A DNA stretch of 64,000 nucleotides from Kitasatospora sp. MAP5-34 (GCF_029894335.1 NZ_JARXZC010000019.1:1-64000); one strand, 5' to 3'. Positions 42,714 to 51,655 are shown, counted from the stretch's first letter. Translations and numbers: made by a program. The notes: generated by a model not told the origin, from the letters alone.

Positions 42714-45700
42714 TCAGCCGGTGACGGCGATGCCGTCGGGTACGTTGCCGACGGTGATCGGCGGGCCTGCGGTGCCGGTGGCCGGGTCCACCGGCCGGAT
42801 GTCGTTGACGTTGGAGTCCACCGTCCAGAGCAGGCCGCCGTCGGGCGAGTTCGGGGATTTCGGCGAGTTCGGGGCGAAGGCCAGCGCGTACGCGCCGCCG
42901 CCGGTGGGGATCAGCGCTCCGGGCGTACCGGTCGCGGTCTCGATCGGCGTGACGCCGCCCGGCCCGCTCGCCGCGACGTAGGCGGTCTTCCCGTCCGGTG
43001 CGACGGCCACGTACTCGGGGCCGGAGCCGACCGGCACGGTGGCCACGGCCGTGTACGTACCGGTGTCGATCACGGACACCGTCCCCGAGCCGTTGTTGCT
43101 GACGTACGCGCGGCTGCCGTCGGGGGTGAACGCGATGCCGAACGGCGCGGCCCCCACCGGGACGGTCCTGGTCACGGCCCTGGTCGCGAGGTTCACCACG
43201 CTGACCGTGCCGTCGCCCTGGTCGGCGACCCACAGCTCGCCGCCGCCGGGGCGGATCCGCAGCCGTTCGGGCTGGCCGCCGACCTTGACCGGAGCCCCTG
43301 CGGTGAGGGTCGCGGTGTCGATGGGCTGGACCGTGCCGTCGCCGAAGTTGCTGACCCAGACGGTCTTCCCGTCCGGCGTCGGCGCGACGTCGGCTGCCGT
43401 ACCGCCGACCTTGACGGTCGCGGTCACGGCGTTGGTGGCGAGGTCGACCACCGTGACGTCGTTGGTGTTGTTGTTCGCGACGAACAGCCGCGCGGCGGCG
43501 GTGGCCATGCCGTCGGGCCCGCTGCCGACCGGGATCGGCGGCCCGGCGTTCCGGGTGCGGGTGTCCACCGGAGTGACCGTGTTGTCGCTGTAGTTGGAGA
43601 CGTAGGCGGTCGGGATGGCCTGGCCCGGCTGCGCGACGGTGACCAGCAGGTGGGTCCGGGCGAGCACCGCGCCGTTCGCGGCGTGCGCGGTGATCCCGAC
43701 CTGGTAGTAGCCGGTGGCGAGGCCGGCGGTGGCGTTCAGGGTGACGGCGGTCGGGACGGTGGCGCCGGGCGGCGCGGTGACCGTCGCGCCGGCCGGGCCC
43801 GCCGTCAGGCCGGCCGGGGTGTCGGCCTGCCAGGTGACGGTGGCGGGCGTGCTCCCGGCCGTGTTGTCGACCTTGACGGCGACGGTCGTGCTGCCGCCGG
43901 GGGCGAACCGGACCTGACCGGGGTCGGTGGTCAGCGAGGCGCGGGTGGTCGGCGGGAACACCGCCTTGCCGGCGCCGAAGGAGGGCGGGGCGTCCTCCGG
44001 GCGGCTGCCCCACCGGGTGTCGGGGGAGGTGCCGAGGGTGAAGTCGAGCTGGTGTACGCGGTCGATGTCGACCCAGGTGTGCGAGGAGGTGCGGCCGTCC
44101 ACGGCGAGGTGCTGGACGTAGGTGTCCCCGGCGCCGGTGGCGTCGACCGTCAGGTCGCGGTCGTGCGCGCGGTGGATCACCGCGTGCGGGAAGAGTGGGC
44201 TGCCGACCACCAGCATCGGCACGCCCGGGGTCTGCGGGTAGAGGCCGAGCGCGGCCCACACGTACCAGGAGCTCATCGCCCCGAGGTCGTCGTTGCCCGG
44301 CTCGCCGCCGGGGCCGAGGACGTACAGGGTGTCCATGATCTTCCGGACGGTGGCCTGGGTCTGCCAGGGCTGCCCGGCGCTGTCGTACGCCCAGGGGGTC
44401 CCGAAGGCGGGCTCGTTGCCCTGCCAGTGGTACGGCAGGTTCGGGCCCGCGTTGAGCTGGGTGAAGTAGTCGTCGAGCCGGGCGGCCGCCGCCTGGTCGC
44501 CGCCCATCCCGTCGATCAGCGCCCGCAGGTTCTGCGGCACCAGCCAGGTGTACTGGGCCGCATTGCCCTCCTGGAAGCCGCTCTGTCCGAAGCCGCCGCT
44601 GGTCTGCACGGGCGCGCCGGGCGGGAAGGCCCCGTCGGCGTCACGCGGGCGCAGGTACCCGGTGGCGGTGTCGAAGAGGTTCGCCCAGTTCTGCGAGCGC
44701 TGCCGGAAGCGCGCGGCGGTCTCCGACTCGCCGAGGGAGGAGGCGAGTTGGCCGACCGAGAAGTCGGCGAGCGCGTACTCCAGCGTCTCCGAGGCGCCGT
44801 TGGGTACCGGGCTGATCGAGTCGGAGCCGACGTTGGGTACGTAGCCCCGGCTCAAGTAGTCGGCGCCGTGCGGGCGTTCGACGTACCAGCCCTGCCCGGG
44901 GGTGCTGGTGGTGTCCTCCGCACCGTGCACCATGGCCCGTAGCGCGTGCCGCGCGTCGAAGCCGCGCGCGCCGAAGGCGTAGGCGCTCGCCAGGATCGGG
45001 TCCGCCGCGTCGCCGTTCATGACGCCCGTATAGCCGTTGGCCACCGGCCACTTGGGCAGCCAGCCGCCCTGGTCCGCGTCGTTCAGGAGTGAGGTGGCGA
45101 TGTCGCTGGTCTCGTCCGGCGCGAGCAGGGCGAGCAGCGGGATCTGCGAGCGGTAGACGTCCCAGCCCGAGACGTTGGCGTACTGGGCATGGCCCGGCGC
45201 GGCGGTGTGGACGGCGCCGTCGAAGCCCGGATACCGGCCGTCGGCGTCGCTGAACAGGTTCGGGTGCAGCAGGGAGTGGTAGAGCGCGGTGTAGAAGGTG
45301 GCTTGCTGGGCACGGGTGCCACCGGCGACGGACAGCTTGCGCAGCTGGCGGTTCCAGAGCTCCTTGCCCTGCGCGGCGACCTTGCCGACATCCCAACTAC
45401 GGGCCTCGGCAGCGAGGTTGGCCTCGGCGCCCTGGACGCTGACGTACGAGACGGCGACCTGCATGCCGATGGCGGGGTTGGCCCGGGTGTCGAAGGTCAG
45501 CCAGCCGCCCGCCACCACGCCGGTCTGCGGGCTCGCCGGGGCGGCCTTCGCGGCTGCCGGGCGCTGGACGCCGCTGACGGCCACGCTGCTGCTGCCGGCG
45601 GCTACCCGGACGGCGGACGCGGTCTGGCCGCCCCAGGTGCCGGAGGTGGTGAACGGGCGGTCGAAGCGGGCGGCGAAGTGCACGGTATAGGTGTCCGACT

Positions 45701-46340
45701 GGCCGCAGAAGTGACCGCTGGTGACGGACCCGGTGATCTCACGGTCGCCGACGGCCTGGAAGGCCGCCGCCGAGCCGCCGTTCTCGCTGCCGGCGGCCTT
45801 CACCAGCAGGCGGGCCTGGTCGGTCGCGGGGAAGTCGAAGCGCGCCACCCCGGTACGCGCGGTGGTGGCCAGCTCGGTGCGTACGCCACCGGCGGTGGTC
45901 GCGTACGAGCCCGGGTGGGCGGTCTCCGCCGCGTGGTCGAAGGGCGCGGTCGCCGAACTCGGGTCGGCGGGGAGCGGTCCGGTCAGCGGGAGGAACGGGA
46001 AGTCCCCGGCGATGCCGCAGCCCGGCCCGGACAGGTGGGTGAGGCTGAAGCCGGAGATCGAGGAGTCCTCGATGTTGTAGCCGCCGCCGGGTGGACGTGA
46101 CGGTGTGTCAGGACTCCACTGCACCATGCCGAACGGCACGTCGGCGCCGGGAAAGGTGTCCACCTGCCCGACCACGCCACCGCCGCTGCCGGTCCCGGCG
46201 AACGGGTCGACCAACGAGGCGGGGTCGGCGACGGCGGCCGGTGCGAGGCCCGCCGCGTGCGCGGCGGGGGTGAGGCTAAGCGCTGCGATGACGGCACCCG
46301 CGAGTACGAGGACACGGGTGCGCAGTAGGGCGCGGGACAA
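42714..46340 (-). CDS. Secreted GH92 alpha-mannosidase with NEW3 and YVTN beta-propeller domains
   Basis: 1,208 aa. TTG start at 46340 behind AGAGGTGG; signal peptide to AAHA. Residues ~40-780 are GH92: DPFAGTGSGGGVVGQVDTFP, VPFGMVQWSPDT, SLTHLSGPGCGIAGDFP, the catalytic-acid segment FQEGNAAQYTWLVPQNL, and GNDDLGAMSSWYVWAALGLY. GH92 enzymes are Ca-dependent exo-alpha-mannosidases. Residues ~810-905 look like a NEW3 (alpha-galactosidase-associated) Ig-like domain. From ~915 to the end, six or seven YVTN repeats (AYVSNYSDNTVTPVDT, VWVSNFGDGTVQPIDT, AYVSNNGSGTVSVIDT) form a beta-propeller. The propeller is an unusual addition and may bind glycan or the cell wall. Fourth gene of the operon. Confidence 0.93.
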   Translation of the reverse strand: MSRALLRTRVLVLAGAVIAALSLTPAAHAAGLAPAAVADPASLVDPFAGTGSGGGVVGQVDTFPGADVPFGMVQWSPDTPSRPPGGGYNIEDSSISGFSLTHLSGPGCGIAGDFPFLPLTGPLPADPSSATAPFDHAAETAHPGSYATTAGGVRTELATTARTGVARFDFPATDQARLLVKAAGSENGGSAAAFQAVGDREITGSVTSGHFCGQSDTYTVHFAARFDRPFTTSGTWGGQTASAVRVAAGSSSVAVSGVQRPAAAKAAPASPQTGVVAGGWLTFDTRANPAIGMQVAVSYVSVQGAEANLAAEARSWDVGKVAAQGKELWNRQLRKLSVAGGTRAQQATFYTALYHSLLHPNLFSDADGRYPGFDGAVHTAAPGHAQYANVSGWDVYRSQIPLLALLAPDETSDIATSLLNDADQGGWLPKWPVANGYTGVMNGDAADPILASAYAFGARGFDARHALRAMVHGAEDTTSTPGQGWYVERPHGADYLSRGYVPNVGSDSISPVPNGASETLEYALADFSVGQLASSLGESETAARFRQRSQNWANLFDTATGYLRPRDADGAFPPGAPVQTSGGFGQSGFQEGNAAQYTWLVPQNLRALIDGMGGDQAAAARLDDYFTQLNAGPNLPYHWQGNEPAFGTPWAYDSAGQPWQTQATVRKIMDTLYVLGPGGEPGNDDLGAMSSWYVWAALGLYPQTPGVPMLVVGSPLFPHAVIHRAHDRDLTVDATGAGDTYVQHLAVDGRTSSHTWVDIDRVHQLDFTLGTSPDTRWGSRPEDAPPSFGAGKAVFPPTTRASLTTDPGQVRFAPGGSTTVAVKVDNTAGSTPATVTWQADTPAGLTAGPAGATVTAPPGATVPTAVTLNATAGLATGYYQVGITAHAANGAVLARTHLLVTVAQPGQAIPTAYVSNYSDNTVTPVDTRTRNAGPPIPVGSGPDGMATAAARLFVANNNTNDVTVVDLATNAVTATVKVGGTAADVAPTPDGKTVWVSNFGDGTVQPIDTATLTAGAPVKVGGQPERLRIRPGGGELWVADQGDGTVSVVNLATRAVTRTVPVGAAPFGIAFTPDGSRAYVSNNGSGTVSVIDTGTYTAVATVPVGSGPEYVAVAPDGKTAYVAASGPGGVTPIETATGTPGALIPTGGGAYALAFAPNSPKSPNSPDGGLLWTVDSNVNDIRPVDPATGTAGPPITVGNVPDGIAVTG

Positions 46341-46389
46341 ACGGCCACCTCTTCCGGAGCTTCGAGAGCTTCGAACTGGTCGGGGCGAT

Positions 46390-47370
46390 TCAGGAGTTGC
46401 AGTCGGCCTTGTAGAGGAACCGGGCGGTGGCCGGGTCGTGCAGGTTGTCCCGGGTGATGCTGGCCAGGTTGGTCCGGATGTTGTCGGTGACCGGCTTCTT
46501 CCCGATCGCGTTGCCCAGCTGATCGACGGCCTGCTGCCCGATCCCGTACGGGTCCTGGGAGATCAGCGCGTCCACCGCGCCGCTCTCCAGCGCCTGGACC
46601 TGCTGCGGGCCGGCGTCGAACGACACCACCTTGACCTTGCCCTGCTTGCCAGCGTTCTTCAGGCCGGTGCCGACGCCCTCCCCGGTCTGCGAGTTGGCGG
46701 TGAAGATCCCGGCCAGGGCGGGGTGCGCGGACAGTTCGTCGCCGACGGCGGAGGCCGCGCCCTGGGCCGTGTCGCCGACCTGGCGGACGTCGTCGAGCTT
46801 CAGCCCCGGGTACTTGGCGGCGAGCTCCTGCTTGAAGCCGTCGATCCGGGCGTTGGTGGTCGTGGTGGTGAGGTCGGGTGTCAGCACGGCGATCTCGCCT
46901 GTGGCGCCGACGAGTTGGCCCATGGTGTCGGCGGCCTGCCCGCCGCCCTGGAGGTTGTTCGAGGAGATGTGGGTGACGCCGATCGAGGCGTCGGTCAGCG
47001 AGGTGTCCACGATCGCGACCTTGGCCCCGGCCTGCTGGAGGGTCTTGACCGGCACGGCCAGCGAGTTGGGGTCCACCGGGGAGATCAGTACGCCGCCCGG
47101 GCGGTTGGCGGTGACGCTGTTCACCACGCCGACCTGCTCGGGGACACTCCAGTCGGCCGAGCCGGTGGCGCTGAAGCGGTAGCCGAGCTTCTTCGCCTCG
47201 GCGCTCGCCCCGCACTTCATCGTGATGTAGAACGGGTCGCCGGTCTTGCCCGCCACGAACGCGATGCTCGGGGCTCCGCCGGACGACCCGCTGCTGCTGT
47301 CGCAACCGGCGATCGCGGCCAGCGCGAGCACGGCGACCGCGCCGGTCACAAGGAGGTTTCTCGGGGGCAC
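46390..47370 (-). CDS. Sugar-binding lipoprotein of a CUT2 ABC importer
   Basis: 326 aa. GTG start at 47370 behind AGGAGA. Lipobox LAAIAGC, then a periplasmic-binding-protein type 1 fold of the ribose/galactose group (PSIAFVAGKTGDPFYITMKCG, NRPGGVLISPVDPNSLAVPV, GAKVAIVDTSLTDASIGVTH, AVLTPDLTTTTTNARIDGFK, AGIFTANSQTGEGVGTGLK, VVSFDAGPQQVQALESG). It captures a monosaccharide, plausibly mannose, given the neighbours. Follows the permease gene by 54 bp and precedes GH92 by 49 bp. Confidence 0.92.
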   Translation of the reverse strand: MPPRNLLVTGAVAVLALAAIAGCDSSSGSSGGAPSIAFVAGKTGDPFYITMKCGASAEAKKLGYRFSATGSADWSVPEQVGVVNSVTANRPGGVLISPVDPNSLAVPVKTLQQAGAKVAIVDTSLTDASIGVTHISSNNLQGGGQAADTMGQLVGATGEIAVLTPDLTTTTTNARIDGFKQELAAKYPGLKLDDVRQVGDTAQGAASAVGDELSAHPALAGIFTANSQTGEGVGTGLKNAGKQGKVKVVSFDAGPQQVQALESGAVDALISQDPYGIGQQAVDQLGNAIGKKPVTDNIRTNLASITRDNLHDPATARFLYKADCNS

Positions 47371-47424
47371 GTCGGTCTCCTGGATCTCGAAGTAGCCGGA
47401 GTTCTGGATCAACTGGTCTGGCTG

Positions 47425-48417
47425 TCAAGCCTGTTGGCGTCTGCGGCGGCGCAGCTGGTCGGAGTAGACGGCGGCCACCAGCACGGCGCCCACCGCGACG
47501 GTCTGCCAGAACGACTGGACCTGAAGGATGGCGAAGCCGCTCTCCAGCACCGCCGGGATGAAGACGCCGATGACCGTCCCGATCACCGAGCCGGTGCCGC
47601 CGAACAGGCTGGTGCCGCCGAGGACGACGGCGGCGATGGCGTTCAGGTTGTCCTGGGTGCCGCTGGTCAGGGTGGTGCTGCTGAAGTGGGCCAGGTTCAG
47701 CACTCCCGCGAGACCGGCGAGCAGGCCGGAGAGCGCGTAGACCTTGATCAGGTGCCGGTCCGCCCGGATGCCGACCCGTCCGGCGGCCTCGGCGTTGGAG
47801 CCGATCGCCCGGGTGTACCGGCCGAACCGGGTCAGTGCGAGCCCGGACGCGGCGGCGGCCACCACCAGGACGGCGACGACGATCAGCCAGGGGATGCCCA
47901 GCACGCTGCCGCTGCCGACCGTGTCGGCGAGCGCCGAGGGCACGTTGCCGATGTCGATGCCGTGGGTGAGGATCTGGCCGAACCCCAGCGCCATGCCCAG
48001 CGTCCCGAGCGTGACGATCAGCGGCGGCACCTTGGCCTTGGCGATCAGGAACCCGTTGAGCGCGCCCCAGCCGAGCCCCGCCGCCAGGCCCGCGCCGGTA
48101 CCGGCGGCGATCACCCCCCAGCCCGCGTGCGGGCCGCTGTCCAGGGCGTTCATCGTCCGCACCGCGACCACGCCGGAGAAGATCAGCACCGAGCCGACCG
48201 AGAGGTCGATCCCGGCGGTGACGATGACGAAGGTCTGGCCGACCGCGAGCAGTACCAGGATCGCCGATTCGGTCGCGATGCTGCGGAACTCGAAGACGGT
48301 GGCGAAGGCGTTCGGCCGCAGTATCGAGAAGACCAGGACGAGGACGGCCAGGACCAGGAAGGTCCACACGGTGTTCTGGCCCCGCAGCCGCCTCAGTGCC
48401 TCGCGTGCGTGGTTCAT
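47425..48417 (-). CDS. CUT2 sugar ABC permease (RbsC/FrcC type)
   Basis: 330 aa, about 9-10 helices. The family segment GQTFVIVTAGIDLSVGSVLI and the coupling loop AIGSNAEAAGRVGIRADR are clear, with the later GTSLFGGTGSVIGTVIGVF. Its ATG overlaps the ATPase stop by 4 bp. Forms the channel with the FrcA-like ATPase. Confidence 0.93.
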   Translation of the reverse strand: MNHAREALRRLRGQNTVWTFLVLAVLVLVFSILRPNAFATVFEFRSIATESAILVLLAVGQTFVIVTAGIDLSVGSVLIFSGVVAVRTMNALDSGPHAGWGVIAAGTGAGLAAGLGWGALNGFLIAKAKVPPLIVTLGTLGMALGFGQILTHGIDIGNVPSALADTVGSGSVLGIPWLIVVAVLVVAAAASGLALTRFGRYTRAIGSNAEAAGRVGIRADRHLIKVYALSGLLAGLAGVLNLAHFSSTTLTSGTQDNLNAIAAVVLGGTSLFGGTGSVIGTVIGVFIPAVLESGFAILQVQSFWQTVAVGAVLVAAVYSDQLRRRRRQQA

Positions 48418-49202
48418 GCCGCGTCCCCCTCGTTCTCCTCGTTCGGTGGCGCGCCGTCCATCGCGCCGGTCATCGCGGCGACCAACTCCTCCAGCGAGGT
48501 CTCGGCCGCCTCGAACCGCGCGACCCGGCGGCCCAGCCGCAGCACCTCGACCCGGTCGGCCACCGACAGCACCTCGGGCATGTTGTGGCTGATCAGCACG
48601 ACCGAGACCCCTCGGTCCCGGACCCGCCGGACCAGGTCCAGCACCCGCCCGCGCTGGACCACCCCGAGCGCGGCGGTCGGCTCGTCCATGAAGACCACCC
48701 GGGAGGCCCAGGCCACCGAGCGCGCGATGGCCACGCTCTGCCGCTGCCCGCCGGAGAGCGTGGCCACCGGGGCGCCGATGTCCCCCAGCTGGACGCCGAG
48801 TTCGGCGAACGCCTCGACGGCGCGGTCGCGCATCGCCCGCTTGTCCAGCACCCCGAGCGCGCCGAGCAGCCCGCCGCGCAGCTGCTCCCGGCCCAGGAAC
48901 AGGTTGGCCGCCGCGTCCAGATCGGCGGCCAGCGCCAGGTCCTGGTAGACGGTCTCGATACCGAGTGCCTGCGCGTCCCGGGGGCTGCCGAACGACGTCG
49001 GCCGCCCGTCGAGCAGGATCTGCCCGCCGTCCGGGGTGACCGCTCCGACGAGTGTTTTGACCAGGGTCGACTTCCCGGCGCCGTTGTCACCGACCAGCGC
49101 CACCACCTCGCCCGGGTACACGGCGAAGTTCGCCCCGCTCAGCGCCTCCACCTGACCGTACGTCTTGACCAACCCGCGCGCCTCCAGCAGGGGTTCGGGC
49201 AC
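48414..49202 (-). CDS. Single-domain sugar ABC ATPase (FrcA-like)
   Basis: 262 aa with one nucleotide-binding domain: Walker A GDNGAGKSTLVKTL, signature LSGGQRQSVAIAR, Walker B VVFMDEPTAALGV, switch ISHNMPEV. Most CUT2 ATPases have two fused domains; the single-domain form with IETVYQDLALAADLDAAANL and TAALGV is that of FrcA, from a rhizobial fructose/mannose/ribose importer. GTG start 49202 after GGAGGGA. First gene of the operon, directly behind a promoter with palindrome at +1. Confidence 0.92.
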   Translation of the reverse strand: MPEPLLEARGLVKTYGQVEALSGANFAVYPGEVVALVGDNGAGKSTLVKTLVGAVTPDGGQILLDGRPTSFGSPRDAQALGIETVYQDLALAADLDAAANLFLGREQLRGGLLGALGVLDKRAMRDRAVEAFAELGVQLGDIGAPVATLSGGQRQSVAIARSVAWASRVVFMDEPTAALGVVQRGRVLDLVRRVRDRGVSVVLISHNMPEVLSVADRVEVLRLGRRVARFEAAETSLEELVAAMTGAMDGAPPNEENEGDAA

Positions 49203-49226
49203 TGTTCCCTCCTCGCGTCGCCGCAC

Positions 49227-49240
49227 CGACAACGTTGTCG
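49227..49240. promoter_or_regulatory. LacI operator upstream of the sugar operon
   Basis: Perfect palindrome CGACAACGTTGTCG, 25 bp before the ATPase start codon, lying at about +1 to +14 of the predicted promoter. Confidence 0.82.
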
Positions 49241-49247
49241 CGCTTGG

Positions 49248-49278
49248 CATGTACTCATGCGCCGTCGGCTGCTGTCAA
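49248..49278 (-). promoter_or_regulatory. Promoter of the sugar operon
   Basis: On the minus strand TTGACA (49278-49273), a 19-bp spacer and TACATG (49253-49248). The operator at 49227-49240 would cover the start of transcription, the usual place for LacI repression. Confidence 0.55.
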
Positions 49279-49386
49279 GGGTTCGGTCCGTAACTCCTCC
49301 GGCCCATACGTCACTCAAGTACTCATCAGCACAAGCCGTTTGACTGATGAGCCGTCCGCCGGAGGGCTACACTCCCGGAAGCGCTC

Positions 49387-49398
49387 GACAACGTTGTC
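49387..49398. promoter_or_regulatory. Second LacI operator, upstream of lacI
   Basis: GACAACGTTGTC, identical to the core of the operator at 49227-49240; centres 159 bp apart. It lies 20 bp before the lacI start codon, so autoregulation is likely, and looping between the two is possible. Confidence 0.82.
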
Positions 49399-49417
49399 AG
49401 TCCCGAGGTGGCGTCAG

Positions 49418-50458
49418 ATGCCCGACGAGCTGGGACGGCCCGCACCGGAGACGGCGGGACGGCCGACGATGAAGGACGTGGCGGCCGTCGCCGGCGTCGG
49501 GCTGAAGACCGTCTCCCGGGTGGTCAACGGCGAGCCGGGCGTGCGCGAGGAGACGGCGGAGCGCGTCCGGCTGGCCGTCGCGCAGCTCGGCTTCCGGCGC
49601 AACGACGGCGCCCGGCTGCTGCGCCAGGGGCGCCGTACGGGCAGTGTCGGACTCATCGTCGAGGACGTCTCGGACCCGTTCTACTCCCTGCTGAACCGGG
49701 CGGTCGAGGAGGTGGCCCGGGCACACGGATCACTGCTCTTCACCGGATCGTCGGCGGAGGACCCCGAGCGTGAACGGGAGTTGGCGCTCGCGTTCTGCGC
49801 CAGGCGGGCGGACGGTCTGATCATCGTCCCGACCGCCGCCGACCACGGGTACCTGGCCCTGGAGATGGCGGCGGGCACGGCCGTGGTCGCGGTCGACCGG
49901 CCGGTCGCGGGCCTCGCGGCGGACACCGTGCTCAGCGACAACCGGGGCGGCAGCCGGACGGGCGTCGAACACCTGCTCAGACAGGGCCACCGCCGGATCG
50001 GGTACCTCGGCGACGCACCGGGGATCTTCACCGCCGCCGAGCGGCTGCTCGGCTACCGGCAGGCGATGGCGGCCGCCGGACACCCCGTCGGCAGGAACTG
50101 GGTCTCGATGGGGACGCCCGACCCGGTCGGCATCCGGCTCGCCCTGGACCGGATGCTCTCCGGCCGCCGACCGGTCACCGCGCTGGTCTGCGGCAACAAC
50201 CGCACCAGCGTCGCCGTCCTGCGCGAGCTCGGAACCCGCCAGCAGCGCCCGGCTCTCGTGGGTTTCGACGACTTCGAGCTGGCGGACCTGCTCGCGACCC
50301 CGGTCACCGTCGTCGCCCAGGACCCGGCCCGGCTCGGCCGGACGGCCGCCGAACTGCTCTTCCGCCGCCTGGGCGGCGAGCACGGCCGCCCCCAGCGGAT
50401 CGAACTCCCGACCCGCCTCATCCCCCGGGGCAGCGGCGAACTCACAGCCGGTCCGTGA
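49418..50458 (+). CDS. LacI-family sugar-responsive repressor
   Basis: 346 aa. N-terminal HTH and hinge: TMKDVAAVAGVGLKTVSRVV, NGEPGVREETAERVRLAVAQ. Sugar-binding core: GSVGLIVEDVSDPFYSLLNR, GRRPVTALVCGNNRTSVAVL, PALVGFDDFELADLL. Divergent from the N-glycan/mannose operon and flanked by the palindromes described here, it should repress that operon until its sugar ligand appears. ATG 49418 follows GAGGTGG. It ends at a hairpin with 9-bp arms. Confidence 0.93.
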   Translation: MPDELGRPAPETAGRPTMKDVAAVAGVGLKTVSRVVNGEPGVREETAERVRLAVAQLGFRRNDGARLLRQGRRTGSVGLIVEDVSDPFYSLLNRAVEEVARAHGSLLFTGSSAEDPERERELALAFCARRADGLIIVPTAADHGYLALEMAAGTAVVAVDRPVAGLAADTVLSDNRGGSRTGVEHLLRQGHRRIGYLGDAPGIFTAAERLLGYRQAMAAAGHPVGRNWVSMGTPDPVGIRLALDRMLSGRRPVTALVCGNNRTSVAVLRELGTRQQRPALVGFDDFELADLLATPVTVVAQDPARLGRTAAELLFRRLGGEHGRPQRIELPTRLIPRGSGELTAGP

Positions 50459-50469
50459 CGGGGGTCGGT

Positions 50470-50498
50470 AGGGGCGCGAGGTGGAACCCCGCGCCCCT
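50470..50498. terminator. Bidirectional hairpin terminator
   Basis: AGGGGCGCG/CGCGCCCCT arms (50470-50478 with 50490-50498) with an 11-nt loop; between the convergent lacI and cupredoxin-like genes. Confidence 0.75.
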
Positions 50499-50510
50499 GG
50501 GAGGCCCGAA

Positions 50511-51410
50511 TCAGTGGAGCTGGACGACCTGGTGCATGCCGAGGAAGGCGTGCGGAATCCCGAGCTGGTCATCGGGCACGAAGCAGAGCAGCACGTAGGT
50601 GCCCGGCTGCAGTCCGTGGGTCTCGAGCAGCACGGTGTGGTCGGGCGAGATGGCGCTGAGGCCTGCGGGCGGCCCGGTGAACGGCGCCGGCGGCGGCGTC
50701 GTGCCGTGGGCGATCGCGTCGAAGTACGCCTGGATCTGGGCGTCGGTCGTGCCGGGGGCCACCGGCTGGAGCTCCATCTCGTGCAGCTCGGGCGCCGCAT
50801 TGTGCACCAGGATGGCCCCGTTGGCGCGGTCCACGTCTTCGGCCTCGAAGCGCGGTCCGGCGGTGGTCTCGCGCTGGATCACGATGCCGTGCGGGAAGTG
50901 CGCCAGGTGGCGGCCGTTCGAGCCGCACAGTTCGAGGGACTTCAGCACTGGCTCGGTGGGGTTGGCGAGGAAGGCCGTGAAGTCCAGCAGGTAGACCGGC
51001 CCGTCCGAGATCTCCTGGGTGAACTCCTCGGGGGCCTGCGGGGTGACGAAGGCCCCGCCGAGCGCCTCCGCCTCGCCCTCGACCGCGCGGATCCCGGCTG
51101 CGGCGGTGGCGGGTGTGTTGCTGACCGCGTCGGCCAGGTCGTGCAGCACCTGGTCGATCGACACGCCCAGGTGCGGCCGGATGACCTGCAACTGACGACC
51201 GGCCGGGTCGTCGGTCTTCACCCGGAAGCTGACCGGACCACCGTCATGGCTGCCCGGAGCCTGGATGCCCGCCGCGCCCAGCGACACCTCGATCGGGGCG
51301 TCCCCGGGCGGGCCGGCGACGGCCGCGCCCGATCCGCCGATCGTCGTGAGGAAGGCGAGGGCGGCGACGGCTGCCATCCTCGAACCGCGCCTGAGTACCT
51401 GACTGCGCAT
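50511..51410 (-). CDS. Secreted cupredoxin-like protein
   Basis: 299 aa with signal peptide (MAAVAALAFLTTIGGSGAAVAG). Two parts: an N-terminal ~150-residue domain of unknown type (VIRPHLGVSIDQVLHDLADA; EEFTQEISDGPVYLLDFT), and a C-terminal region ending LQPGTYVLLCFVPDDQLGIP and HAFLGMHQVVQLH. The last segment has the Cys-x-x-x-His/Met layout of type I copper proteins (Cys, His, Met ligands). So it may bind copper, though the family is not certain. ATG 51410 follows GAAAGGA. It is divergent from the SpoIIE phosphatase across an inverted-repeat element. Confidence 0.78.
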   Translation of the reverse strand: MRSQVLRRGSRMAAVAALAFLTTIGGSGAAVAGPPGDAPIEVSLGAAGIQAPGSHDGGPVSFRVKTDDPAGRQLQVIRPHLGVSIDQVLHDLADAVSNTPATAAAGIRAVEGEAEALGGAFVTPQAPEEFTQEISDGPVYLLDFTAFLANPTEPVLKSLELCGSNGRHLAHFPHGIVIQRETTAGPRFEAEDVDRANGAILVHNAAPELHEMELQPVAPGTTDAQIQAYFDAIAHGTTPPPAPFTGPPAGLSAISPDHTVLLETHGLQPGTYVLLCFVPDDQLGIPHAFLGMHQVVQLH

Positions 51411-51511
51411 GAATGTCCTTTCGGCTGAGACCTGAACCCCCCGTCACGCAGGATCACCAGCCAGGCGCGCGGCGAAGCGGCAACCGGCCGGAACCGAGCC
51501 GGACGGTCTAA

Positions 51512-51655
51512 GACCGACCGGCAGATGGTGGGCGGCGTCGCGACGCCCGGGCTGTCTCCCCCAGCCTTCGGCCGGGAGGTGCCCCCATCGTCGGCACCGC
51601 CCAGACTCGGCCCGACCGCCGCTCCTTCATCCGCCCACCATCTGCCGGTCGGTCC
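51512..51655. repeat. 144-bp element with perfect 24-bp terminal inverted repeats
   Basis: 51512-51535 is the exact reverse complement of 51632-51655. The 96-bp interior has a 12-bp palindrome GCGTCGCGACGC (51535-51546) and a GC-rich hairpin repeat around CCCCCAGCCTTCGGCCGGG of a kind common in Streptomyces. No coding potential. No target duplication was obvious. It could be a MITE-like remnant or a large transcribed hairpin. Confidence 0.75.

Noticed and set aside
46105-48948. 947-codon plus-strand open frame
   Set aside because: It lies antisense to GH92, the binding protein, permease and ATPase genes and has shadow-type composition.
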